From: Azolla caroliniana
Taxonomy: Eukaryota > Polypodiophyta
Reading direction: 5' to 3'
DNA: 64,000 nucleotides
Assembly (NCBI GenBank): GCA_043228905.1
Contig: JBHGNT010000012.1
Span: 13,764,001-13,828,000 of the forward strand
Positions 33,143 through 43,913 of the stretch are shown here, in pieces (the stretch's first letter is position 1; every line of letters begins with the position of its first letter). A program made the translations under genes and the position numbers. The notes below the pieces were generated by a model, which saw only the letters and a list, made by a program, of their open reading frames with translations, searched no databases and had not been told where the DNA came from.

Positions 33143-36100
33143 TCATGAACCTTTCTCACAAGTACACTTTCCATCTTCAAAAATGTGAACATTGTTAGGA
33201 TCTCTAATTATAATCTTCCTCTTTTCTAATCTCGATATATTCGATGTCACCAAATGACACTCATCACAAATACATGTGGTATTCATAATATGGATACTTT
33301 CCCCTTCATGTGTATTGATAAGGCCACAAGCAATGGCCATCTTCACACATTGGCAACACATCGTGGGACCATCCAATACATGTTGTAATGCCGATTTCAT
33401 ACTAGGGCAATAATATCTATCTCCCAAATTTTGACGATCAAATGATGCCACCTTTGCATATATCTCTTTACTTTGGGGATGTCTCAAGTCCCCAAAAGGA
33501 AAAGAATGAACATTCCCACTAGCATCCACCCAAACACACATCCCTGGCTTCTTCCAAGTAGGAACATGAATTTCTCTCATAGCTTCAACCTTTTTGGCTT
33601 CCTCTAGCATACCTGCAGCTGCATAAATGTTAGTCATAAGCACATAAGCTGCTCCAAGGGTAACATCCAGTTGTATTGTCTTCTCGAAAGCTAATCTCCC
33701 AAGCTTCACGTTTCCCCATTTTCTACAAGCACCCAATAGAGTTAGCCAAATGACTGGCCTCACGGGATCTGGCATTGCCTTAATCACCGACATCGCCTTC
33801 TGGAATCGTCCCGCACATCCAAGAAGAACCACCATTGAAGTATGATGCTCTAATGTTGGAGTTAAACCATAATTCTTGCTCATATCGTCATAATACATTT
33901 GGGCCTCGTCCCATTTCCCTGAATGCCCGCATGCATTCAGCACACATAAGAACGTGACTTCATTTGGACAGCAACCTTCTCTTTGCATCTGGTGAAAACA
34001 GTTAAGTGCTTCATCAGAATGTCCCCTTTCGGCATATCCTGCAATGAGTGTGGACCACGAGACGATGTCCCGAACAGGAAGGTCTTCAAGAACCCGCCTT
34101 GCTTTCATAAGCATACCACATTTGGCATACATGTCCACCAAAGCATTGCCGAGAACAATATTCTTCTCCAGCAACTCATTATTGATAATCTCATCATGAA
34201 CTTGTTTGCCCTTGTCAATGGCCCCAATGCTGCCACATGCCTTGAGGACACAAGTCAATGTGATGATATTCGGAGAGATGCCTTCCTTTTGCATACATTC
34301 GAAACAGTTGAGTGCATCGTGACCTTGCTCGTTTTGTGAATAGCCAGAAATGAGCGCATTCCAAGAGATTACATTTCGTTCTGGAAGTTCTCGAAGCACT
34401 TCATGTGCTTTCTTAAGGTTTCCACATTTGGCATACATATCAACTAGTGCAGTTCCAAGCATATTGTTCTTCAGCAATCCCCTATTCACAATTTCATGGT
34501 GAATTTGCTTTCCCTTGTCGATAGCTCCTGTATAACCACAAGCCTTCAAAATGCAAGCAAAGGTGACCTCGTTTGGTGTTATCCCCTCCCTTACCATCTG
34601 TGAAAAACAGTTAAATGCTTCATCACATCGCCCATCTTCAGCATATGCAGTAATTATCGCATTCCAAGAGATTCTATCTCGAACCGGAAGCTCTTCAAGC
34701 AGCTGCCATGCATGCGAAATTAGACCACATTTGGCGTACATATCCACCAAAGCATTGCTGAGAACAGTATTCTTCTTCAGTAAATCCCGATTAACAATCT
34801 CTTCATGGATTTCTTTCCCTTTATCAATTGATCCAACGTTTCCACAAGCCTTCAAGATGCAAGTGAAGGTGACATCGTCAGGAGAGAGGCCTTCCTTTTG
34901 CATCTGTGCAAAACAATCAAGTGCTTGATGGCCTTGCTCCCCTTGGGCATATCCTGCAATGAGTGCATTCCAAGAGATCACGTTCCGGACTGGAAGCTCT
35001 TCGAGAACCTGTTGTGCTTTGACAAGTATGCCACATTTGGCATACATGTCCACCAAAGCATTGCCAACCTTAACACTTTTCTTGAGCAAATCCTGATCTA
35101 GAATCTCCCTGTGAATCTGTTTACCTTTGTCAATCGCTTCTATGCCACCACAAGCCTTCAAAATGCAAATGTAGGTGACATCATTTGGAATGAGACCCTC
35201 TCTTTGCATATGTCCAAAATAGTTCAGAGCTTCATCACCATGTCCATCTTGAGCATATCCGGAAATAAGTGCAGACCAACAGATTGTGTCTCGAAAAGGA
35301 AGTGCTTCAAGCACCTCATGTGCTTTTGTGAGCACACCACATTTGGCATACATATCAATCAAGCTTGTGCCGAGCAAAACATTCTTCTCCAACAAGCCCT
35401 TGCTGGCAATCTCGTCGTGAATTTGCTTGCCCTTGTCAATAGCACCAATGCTACCACATGCTTTGAGAATGCAAGTGAAGGTGACGTCATTAGGAAAGAA
35501 TCCCTCTCTTTGCATTGAATCAAAAGAATTAAGCGCTTCTTTACCTTGGTTGTGTTGAGCATAGCCTGCGATTAGTGTATTCCAAGTGACTGCATTTCGT
35601 GCAGGAAGTGCCTCAAGCACTTGCTGTGCTTTTGCAAGCATGCCACATTTGGCATACATATCAACCAAAGAATTACCGAGCACAACATTTCTCGCCACAA
35701 ACAAGAATCTCCTATTCAAAACTTCATCATGGATTTCTATGCCTTTGTCGACATCTTGAATGTTACCACAAGCCTTGAGGATGCAAATGAAAGAAACGGG
35801 ATCCGGAGAAAACCCCTCTTCTCTCATCATCTCAAAACACTTGAGAGCTTCACGGCCTTGTCCATGTTGCACATACCCTGCAATGAGAGCATTCCAGCAC
35901 ACCACATCCCTATCATCAAACTCATCGAGCAATTTCTGAGCTTTCGACAGAGCACCACATTTGGCATACATGTGTATCAAAACGCTTGCTATATAAGGGC
36001 TCTTGTCAAGCAAGCCTTTCTTAACAACCTCACCATGTAACCTTTCACCGCTGTACAGATCCTTCTTCTTGGCACAACCTTTGAGTGACTCAACAAATGT

Positions 36101-36175
36101 GAACTCTGAGTTCTGTTTCCATGGAAGGACGGGTCTTCTACTCTTCAGCTCCTCATGAAGCCGGGGAGATTTCAT
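33143..36175 (-). CDS. PPR4: PLS-class PPR protein with degenerate DYW domain
   Basis: A 1010-codon intronless frame. Layout: L-S pair (residues about 24-91), seven P-L-S triplets, L2/S2, E region (VIWLTLLGACRKWGN), PG box near 875 (KKPGMCVWVD), then a DYW-type deaminase domain to the C-terminus. In functional DYW domains a zinc-bound HxE motif, followed by CxxCH, deaminates C to U in organellar RNA. Here the HxE position, before the conserved MAIACGLINT, reads Gln942-Cys943-Val944 (33344-33352). The zinc ligands of CDECH (970-974) and the second site (HIFEDGKCTC) are kept, but the last residues are EKGS instead of DYW. RNA binding should be intact; catalysis is doubtful. One L motif has a two-residue insertion (near residue 160). 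No transit peptide is obvious. Convergent with PPR3 across 15 kb of transposons. Confidence 0.95.
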   Translation of the reverse strand: MKSPRLHEELKSRRPVLPWKQNSEFTFVESLKGCAKKKDLYSGERLHGEVVKKGLLDKSPYIASVLIHMYAKCGALSKAQKLLDEFDDRDVVCWNALIAGYVQHGQGREALKCFEMMREEGFSPDPVSFICILKACGNIQDVDKGIEIHDEVLNRRFLFVARNVVLGNSLVDMYAKCGMLAKAQQVLEALPARNAVTWNTLIAGYAQHNQGKEALNSFDSMQREGFFPNDVTFTCILKACGSIGAIDKGKQIHDEIASKGLLEKNVLLGTSLIDMYAKCGVLTKAHEVLEALPFRDTICWSALISGYAQDGHGDEALNYFGHMQREGLIPNDVTYICILKACGGIEAIDKGKQIHREILDQDLLKKSVKVGNALVDMYAKCGILVKAQQVLEELPVRNVISWNALIAGYAQGEQGHQALDCFAQMQKEGLSPDDVTFTCILKACGNVGSIDKGKEIHEEIVNRDLLKKNTVLSNALVDMYAKCGLISHAWQLLEELPVRDRISWNAIITAYAEDGRCDEAFNCFSQMVREGITPNEVTFACILKACGYTGAIDKGKQIHHEIVNRGLLKNNMLGTALVDMYAKCGNLKKAHEVLRELPERNVISWNALISGYSQNEQGHDALNCFECMQKEGISPNIITLTCVLKACGSIGAIDKGKQVHDEIINNELLEKNIVLGNALVDMYAKCGMLMKARRVLEDLPVRDIVSWSTLIAGYAERGHSDEALNCFHQMQREGCCPNEVTFLCVLNACGHSGKWDEAQMYYDDMSKNYGLTPTLEHHTSMVVLLGCAGRFQKAMSVIKAMPDPVRPVIWLTLLGACRKWGNVKLGRLAFEKTIQLDVTLGAAYVLMTNIYAAAGMLEEAKKVEAMREIHVPTWKKPGMCVWVDASGNVHSFPFGDLRHPQSKEIYAKVASFDRQNLGDRYYCPSMKSALQHVLDGPTMCCQCVKMAIACGLINTHEGESIHIMNTTCICDECHLVTSNISRLEKRKIIIRDPNNVHIFEDGKCTCEKGS

Positions 36176-37278
36176 CCTCTGTTGTTATTCATACACACTC
36201 TCAGGTCAAGCAATGAATTGAAACAGAAAGTTTACCCTTCTTTTCCATAGTCTAGACTTTAGAGTCCTCTAACTAACCAAACCCACTCTTTCCCAGCCAC
36301 ATGCACACACACATTACTCTGAGAGTCGAGCCTTGGAAACTTTGTGTGCCAATGATGCCCAGTTTGCGCCAAATTACTCTATGAAAGCGTCCATCCGATT
36401 GTCGTGACAAAGTAGTAGTAAGAATAGTTATATATATATATATATGTTTAGGAGTGTAAGAAGGTTTTCTTAGATGAGTATTATAAACTCCTTAACTCGC
36501 AACCCTACTTTATATGGCCTGAATCTGAGCTTGGTAGTTTTGCCCATTGGTGACTAAAGTCAGTCCTTAGTGTAACCACACTAGGTTCTTAGTCAACTTG
36601 GAGCGGAAAATCCTCATGATGACTTCCCTGCCCATAACCACAAACTAATAGCTATTTGTATATCCCAAATGGACCTGCAAACTTGTGCGATCCGTAGTAT
36701 GGATGAGAGTATGTTATCTACACTCTAGGGTAAGTGCTTAGAGCACTTTTGGGCCTAGAAGGCATATATGCTTGATAGGCAAATATACTTGATTATGGGG
36801 CAAATGCCATTTTGTGCTAGTCTTCTGGTGCAACCAGGAGATGATTATCCTAAGAAACCATCGATATAAATATAGTTCCCTTTCCCTCTTGTTCACTCCA
36901 ATAAGTCTTTAGTGTAGGGGAAAAGATAGTTTTCGCGAATGGTGACTCCATTTACTGTTTTGAAATCTATGCATATCTAAATCTTGCTATTTTCTTATGT
37001 ACTGCTACAATGAGGAGAGACCCACATAGTACAATAAATGAGGTAGATTATTCCAACTTAAAGCATTCTATTGGTCTCATCTTTAACTTATTGAGCATAA
37101 CAACCATTCATCCAAGTGTGGTCTATGTCGGATAGGACGAGTGCACCTTCCTTCTAATATAGGAATTGTTCATATCTACATAGAACACGTTCACGTTCAC
37201 AAGTGGAAGGATCGTGCACAATTGGAAGGATAAGGAATGTTCTGTTAGATTTCAAGGTTTTTTTAACCATCTCACAAA

Positions 37279-37302
37279 ACATGTGATACTTGTATCACAT
37301 GT
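37279..37302. repeat. Perfect 24-bp palindrome
   Basis: Arms ACATGTGATAC and GTATCACATGT flank two T bases. It is non-coding; it could be a hairpin in a transcript or a remnant of a transposon. Confidence 0.9.
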
Positions 37303-38049
37303 CCTCAAAGACTTAATGGAAAAGCTTCAAATCTCACCATTTCATAATTTTGAATTTAACAAAATTAGGCAAATTTCACAAATTTATGCCATGTTTTTTA
37401 TCGTAAAATTAACAACTCATGTTTTTAATAACAAAAAATATTCACAAGTAGAGATTGATTTAAAAACAATTAAGCTTTATATCATTCGAGTTCTTACAAG
37501 CTTATATTGTTAACCGTTCATGCCAAAAATACAATCAAGAGTTATTCCTCTCATAAGAATCACAACTATGTAGAGCCTAGTATACAATGGTGACTCCTCC
37601 TCCTCCTCATAAGATGTACCAATCAAAGCATTGTCTTCATCTAAAACCAAATGTTGTGACTCCAAATCATTTGTAGAAGACCTGGTTCGCCTTCAATCTG
37701 AGAAGCCTTGTAGACTTGGACTTTCTCTTTTATTATGTCTATTGTTGACTTCCTTAAATGTCCAACTTTTGTTAGTGTAAAGTCATACACAATGATATCC
37801 ACCTCTTGCATGTCAAGGGTCGATGTGTTCCGAATATTTCTTTTCCGCTTTCTATTTCCTCTTGATCTTGGGCATACCATCATCACCAATGTATACTTGC
37901 CTGTAAATGCATTCTTGCTTTTAGTGTTGTACCAATGCACCTTTGTAGATTTTATCTAATTTTGGTTTTCATGCATCACCACTTCCAATACATTACCAAT
38001 CCAAAATTGGTGCCCAAGGTCAACTATATGTAATTATAAGTATGTATGT

Positions 38050-38155
38050 ATGTATTTATAGGTATATAACTATGTATGTAAGTATAAGTATATAACTATG
38101 TATGTATTCATAAGTATATAACTATGTATGTTAGTATAAATACATAACTATGTAA
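38050..38155. repeat. 26-bp minisatellite, about four units
   Basis: The core TATATAACTATGTATG recurs at 38063, 38089 and 38115, and a degenerate copy at 38141, an exact 26-bp spacing. It is AT-rich and non-coding. Confidence 0.85.
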
Positions 38156-38335
38156 CTATATAACTATATAACTAATTGTGGTTAATTATAACGAATCCTA
38201 GCTAATTTTCCATGCCCTATATATAGCCACGCATATTCTTTTTCTCTTCACAAAGCGTGAGAGAACACCCGACTATACCGAGGTTTTGTCCTTGATTCAT
38301 TATTTGCCCTCTTTCAATAATGATAACTCGATACT

Positions 38336-38377
38336 TGGTATTGAGTTGGTGCACATATGGGCCCCAACTCGATACCA
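38336..38377. repeat. 14-bp inverted repeat
   Basis: Arms TGGTATTGAGTTGG (38336-38349) and CCAACTCGATACCA (38364-38377) pair with one mismatch around a 14-base loop. TATATATAG lies about 115 bp upstream. Confidence 0.85.
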
Positions 38378-39205
38378 CGGTTTTCGACCAATAAAACGAA
38401 GTCTAATAGGTACCAACCTATGATATTATTGACCAATAATAGTAGTTTTGGCACATAAATCAGTGCATTTTGACAATATTGTACACTTGCAATATTCTTT
38501 TGGGCGTAAAAAAAGTTTAGGTTTTATGTGTGAATTTTGCATTTTTTTAGCTAAATGGCTGGTTTTAATCATACAAATACCTTAATGAACACTTTCTAGA
38601 CCTCTTAGTGCCGATTTCCTTATTCTTTCCTTGTTATTATACTATTAGGTCTACGGATCCCAAGGATGAGCGCCCTGTGAAGAAAATTTTCCTAAAATAT
38701 CAAAGCTCCCCCATAGACACCACCAAAGTTCCCATTCTCACGTATAATCATGTTCACGTTCAGAAGTGGAAGGATCGCGCATTCCACTTTTAGATTCCTT
38801 TTATAACTATGCAAATCTATGATATATATAGAGACTTGTTACACCAGTATCACATGTTTGTCAACCTGTTTAGAATTTGTAGAATTATTAATAGTGAACA
38901 AGTTTTTTTTCAAAAAAATTCTACTTCCATTAGTTAAGAAAACGTACATAGGATAATATATAACTCATATGTTACAAGCCACTTTGCAATGGCTACAAGA
39001 AACCATCATGTATAAATGAAGCAACAAAGCCCCGTCACAGAATTACTCGACAGACTCCCCTCAACATGAGCCTCACACAACCCACATTCAACAAAGACAC
39101 CCTCCAATCTCTTCACAATTTAGCACCTACCTCTATGTTTGGTACCCTAGGAGGTAACAGCCACTGGTGTGGCTGATAAATCCACCTTGCATTGTCATCC
39201 ACCAT

Positions 39206-39421
39206 CTATAACATCGGAGAACCTCTCCATTTAAGAAGGAAGCGGTATCTAGCTTCTTCACTTGCATCAGAGGGCCCTTGAAGGTTGTCAAACTTTCCTT
39301 GTAACGTAGAAATCAAATTAAACCAAATCATCACTAAACTCTCGGCCGCTGGGGTTCGCTTCTCGGTAAACGACTCCTTGCACCTAGATACCCACACTTG
39401 CCAAACAATAAAGTCAACCAC
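39206..39421 (-). pseudogene. LINE-2 ORF2 C-terminal tail
   Basis: The fragment MVDFIVWQVWVSRCKESFTE resembles the W..W..RC...F motif that ends plant LINE ORF2 proteins. It follows the zinc-binding region with frameshifts between. Confidence 0.6.
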
Positions 39422-39638
39422 TAAAAACCAAACATCTACGTACCGTTCCTATATGTAGAATGAATCTCCTTGAGCCGCAAGTTGAATTGTTCCATTCACC
39501 ACCTTTAAAGAAGGGCTATTGCCATTCCACCCATGAAACCATGCAAACCTATTCAGTAGCTAACCAAACAACTGCTGCACTTGATACCTGAACTTCAACC
39601 TTGCATCGAGCTGGAATTCTTAAGCTCCTCGTCCAAAC

Positions 39639-41027
39639 TTATTGGGCTCGCGGGCAACTCCATAAACAATGGGAGATGTCCTCGAAACTCGCTCCACAGG
39701 CCTTGCAATTACTCATGCCACCCCTTTTCCCCAACCACTCTCCAGTTGGAATAGCCTGATGGGTGATTAGCCAAAAAAACACCTTCACCCTCTCGAGGAG
39801 GGATGAGTTCCATATCCTGCTCCTGGTTTTATCCACAAAGACTGAATCAACAACTGCATGGGTCCATTTGTTGACACACTTCTTGCAATGCAAGCATAAA
39901 TGTCTCCCCAAGCGAGTTGAGTAGTCAAAGAAACCACGTGATTTACCTTGTTCGTCCCTACACATATATTCTGCAAGATCCCATTCTAAACACTCGAGTG
40001 GCTTGCCTTCAACTACATACAAGATCCAATCCTCCTCAACGTCATCGACTGATGGATTCACCTTCCATTTCTTACCGTCTCGTGCCACAATTCTAATCGG
40101 GGACCAACGAGCACCTGCAACTACATATCCCAATCGGATGATCTTCCCATTCTTTCCTATACCCTTGACATTGATAACTTTTCCGGCATCACCACCACCA
40201 CATTGTCCGAACCACTCACCCTCTTCCCCATTACTAATAGGAATAGAGTAAACAACTTTATCAACTAGGTCAAACATCTTCCTACCATTTCTGAACTTTC
40301 TCGCATCTTCATATAATTTATCCCAATTACTAGGGGACAACTGCATCCAATCTTCCACTGATTGAATCCCAACACCATGCAATATAGCCCACGACATACC
40401 CTTGCTCTGGCCAAGCATCTTCCCCTCGTTCGACTTTAAGGTCTCGTTCCACAATAGGGGTTGGTGCATCCATTCAACATTAGTACTTGGACCTATACGG
40501 CTAAGATGCCCACGGAGCATATCCCACACCTTCACCACTGACATACATGTGCGATCAACCAACCGATTAGATCTCCTAAGCTTTAAGTCCATACAAAATA
40601 GCCATGATATATGTGGCTTCCAATGCCCACCAAGTCGTGGACTCCAAAGGATGCTCCTATTAAAAATCAATGTTTTCCATAACTCATTTCCGGGTAGCGA
40701 GCTCCTTACCAATACCTTACATAGCAATGATTGACTTTGTACTCTAGGGTCGATCAATCCTAAACCCCCCTTACTTTTGGGGAGAATCAACATAGACCAT
40801 GATACTTTAGCTACCGCATTGTCTTTCCTATTCCCAGCCCATAGAAAGCCCCTGATACATGCTTTAATAATACGAATAGCATGCCTGTCAAACATCCACA
40901 CTAAGACCGCATGCCACATAGTAGACAAGATCATATGGTTCGCTACTATGATCCTGCTAGCTAATGATAAATTCATCCCTGACCATATATGGATTTTGTT
41001 GCAAATTTTACTTTGAATTTGTTGCAA
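39639..41027 (-). pseudogene. LINE-2 RT thumb and zinc-binding region
   Basis: This long frame has VANHMILSTMWHAVLVW, ACIRGFLWAGN, KVSWSMLILPKSKGGLGL (conserved WxxxxxPKxxGGLGL of LINE RT thumbs), and near the end FFWLITHQAIPTGEWL with CKACGASFEDISHCLWSC, the zf-RVT zinc motif. The frame is open for 462 codons. Confidence 0.88.
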
Positions 41028-42192
41028 CTATATTCTTTTGTCGATATCAACACCAATCCACATTCCCAAATATCTGGTGCCTTCCCCTTTTGCAATCCAT
41101 CTGAAATCAACATTCACTTTCCTTACTGGCTCGGCCTCCGAGCTAATCCAAAAACCCTTGGACTTATTCCAATTGATGGTAGCTCCCGATGCTTTGCAAA
41201 AGAGATCGATAGCAATTTGTGCCCTCCCCAGATTCCCTACATTACCTTGGAGGTATAACATCGTATCGTCCGCGAACTCCGAGTCAAGCAAGGACTGCCT
41301 TGTGTTAGGGATTGAAAGACCATGTAAATTTGCCGTCAGACTATTCAAAAAGGCAGACATTGCTTCAGTAATAAAGAGGAATAGAAAGGGGACGAGAGGA
41401 CAACCTTGCCTGATGGATCTAGTTAGAGAGATTCAAGCTCCTTTCTTCCCTGCAATCAACACCTTACTTGAGCCAATATTATATAAGGCTTGAGTAGCAC
41501 ACCTCCATTCCCATGGTAGCTCAATCACCTACATCACTTCTTCAAGGAAATACCATTGCACTCGATCATAGGCTCTCTCGAATTCAAGCATCAAACAAAG
41601 CTATGTTTTGCTTGGTCTCCCTTGCTGTCGCAATAGCCTCCCAAAACAATATCACATTGTCCACAATAGATCGATGCTGCATGAAACCAGTTTGATTGGT
41701 CTGGATGATATCTCCTAGAAAGGGTTTGACTCTCTGCACTAGTATGTTAGCAATTTTTTTATAAATGAGATTTAAAATGGTGATGGGCCTCCACTATCTA
41801 ATCTCGTGCGACACCTTCTCCGATTTAGGAATCAGGTATATCAGTCCTTCATTGAAGCTGCTCGGCATCCTTCTCATTCTCCACATTTCCCGGAATCCAG
41901 CTTCCAAACTAGGAAAAATATGCTCCCAAAATTCCACGAAGAAGGCTTTGGGAAGGCCGTTAACTCTAGGGCAAGCCCTGTTATGAATCCTATCTAGCCC
42001 CGCTACAATCTCTTCCTTCTCTATGGTCTTTGACAATAGTGATTTAGCTACCTCTCCAATCCTGGTCTTCAAGCATGCAACTACATGATGCATCAAGTTA
42101 ATCGGTGGGGCTTCTGTCAATGTTGGAGCTAAAAGGTCTCTGTAATACTTTTTTGCCATTTGCAAGATTTCATCTTTGTCAGTTGTCATCAA
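41028..42192 (-). pseudogene. LINE-2 RT fingers/palm with FADD box
   Basis: Frame 42192-41794 covers RT fingers (IHNRACPRVNGLPKAFFVEF, FNEGLIYLIPKSE). The frame 41360-41028 has EFADDTMLYLQG, the intact FADD catalytic box, then INWNKSKGFW and YLGMWIG. The part between (about 41400-41790) is broken by frameshifts but retains DLVREIQAPFFPAIN-like antisense only. The catalytic box survives, unlike in LINE-1. Confidence 0.82.
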
Positions 42193-42488
42193 ATCATCCT
42201 CTCGCTTAAGACTTAGAATAGGCTTTCCCTTCAGTTTTGGAGCCTTGGTAAGAAAAAACTCACTGTTAACTTTATCTCCCTTGACAGCCCACCATGTTGC
42301 CGACTTCTGAAGAGGAATTGCTCCCGTTGCTGCCTAGTCTCCTACAACACCCTTGTGGCTTCTAGTAGTCTATCTTTCGCCCAAGAATAGTGTGGGTCCA
42401 CTTGTGTAAGATTTTGAGCTGAGATGATTGCCTTCCTTAGGCATTGTAGCTGGGAATGACACCTTACCAACTCCTCTCTAGCCGCTTT

Positions 42489-43240
42489 CTAAAGAGCATG
42501 TGAAAAATTAATAATCTTATCCTCCAATACATGTAACGGGTCATCGGATAAGGGAGATGCTGACCAGATTTTAATCACTTCATCCTTAACCTTCTGGATA
42601 CCAAAACTCTTCGGAGGTATCCTCAAATTGCACTCACTCTTCTTCTTATGAATAGGATAGAGAGTCAAGGAAACTGGAAGGTGATCGGAGTAGGTAAAGC
42701 CAACTAGAATGGATGTGCAACCGCTCCAATCCTCAATTTTGGGGCTCATATAGATGCGGTCCAATCTAGAGTGACATCCTTCACTCTCCTTCCAACCAAA
42801 TCGTGAAAACCGCAAGGAATTCTCCTCAACCACCATACTAGAATACCAAGAATCTCTGATTCCAAGCATGGCAATTAAGAAACCCCATGCTCTAAGCTCC
42901 TCTCCCTGTAACAAGTTCGAGTGAGCCCCTAGACAATCATTAGTCCTCTCAGTCATGTTGAAATCTCCTGCTATTATCCAGTTGTCATAAGAGGAAATTT
43001 TGTTTGCCAGCTCGCTCCAAAAAGAGATCTCTCATTGCTACTATTTGGTGCATAGACATTCAGCACCCCAAATTTCTCATTCCTCCATTCCAGGTAGCAG
43101 AACACGATCCTTCCTTCTATCAGTATGCCATGATCCAGAATGGCGATATCTGGTGATTTTCTCGCCAAAATACAAACTCCAGCTCTCTTTTCTAGCACAT
43201 CGTGAGCTGGAGGCCACCATGTGTGCCAATCCCCTAGCAA
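42489..43240 (-). pseudogene. LINE-2 endonuclease
   Basis: Frame 43240-42974 has AGVCILARK and KFGVLNVYAPNSSNERSLF. Frame 42956-42489 continues with MTERTNDCLG (after the GDFN region, which is damaged), CHSRLDRIYM and YSDHLPVSLTL. These are the phosphodiesterase-fold motifs of LINE endonucleases, including the SDH catalytic segment. One stop or frameshift near 42970 separates them. Confidence 0.83.
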
Positions 43241-43913
43241 CGGGTCTTTGAAAAGTTCTGTCCTTTCTCGGCCAAGGTGATGCTCTTGTAAGAGAAAAAT
43301 ATCAATCTTCCTACATAAGTTAAAAACTTCAAATTCCTTCCTAAAAATTCACTTCTCAAGTAGATGATGGGACCCACCAAGTCCTTGCACATTCCAAGAG
43401 AAAAGTCTCATTGACTTGGATTCAAAAGAAGAGCCAAGGGGGATTCACCCTCGCTCGACAAATATGTCGTCATCATACTCCATATGTTTTCCCACGCCAT
43501 TCTTATTTCCCATTTTTTATCAGTGGGTAATTCAGCACAATGGGAGTGGAACTGACCAAGATTTAGCATAAGATCTTGCACCCTTCATATGCAAACCAAG
43601 GGAACATTTGGACCAAGTTCAAGAATCTCCCCGTGTATCATGGAGCTCTTCCATTGTGCATGTAACCCCGTGGCCTCGTTTTCAGATATAAGGTATCACA
43701 TACACACTGCTACTCTGATACAAAACGTCTTCAGGAGGATTCTTCTCCCCTTCCATCTTCCAAATCCGGCTCCAATTGGAAGGAGCAACCAATCTCCGGT
43801 CTACTAGAGTCCTTATTGATGAGGACCATGTGTGCTCTATTCCAACCGTGAACTCTTTCCTTGGGAGTACCAATGTTCACTGCAACCTTGGGTACCTCCA
43901 TACCTTGCATCTT

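Larger units (their letters stand above)
36176..39000. other. Intergenic; simple repeats and palindromes, no gene
   Basis: No gene recognised. It contains (TA)n at about 36430-36446, a perfect 24-bp palindrome at 37279-37302, a 26-bp minisatellite at about 38050-38155, and a TATATATAG followed by a 14-bp inverted repeat at 38336-38377, possibly LTR remains. Two similar pieces, at about 37190-37220 and 38752-38785, share CACGTTCA(C/G)AAGTGGAAGG. Confidence 0.5.

Noticed and set aside
33143-33600. PPR4 as a DYW:KP-type (U-to-C) editing enzyme
   Set aside because: The PG box here reads KKPGMCVWVD, close to the PG form, and the active-site HxE is missing, so a KP-type call is not supported by what I can see.
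33983-36040. Several plus-strand open frames of 67-139 codons opposite PPR4
   Set aside because: They are antisense shadows of the repeated PPR motifs; each repeats the same antisense pattern (for example HTTFGIHVHQSIAE) in step with the triplets and has no homology of its own.
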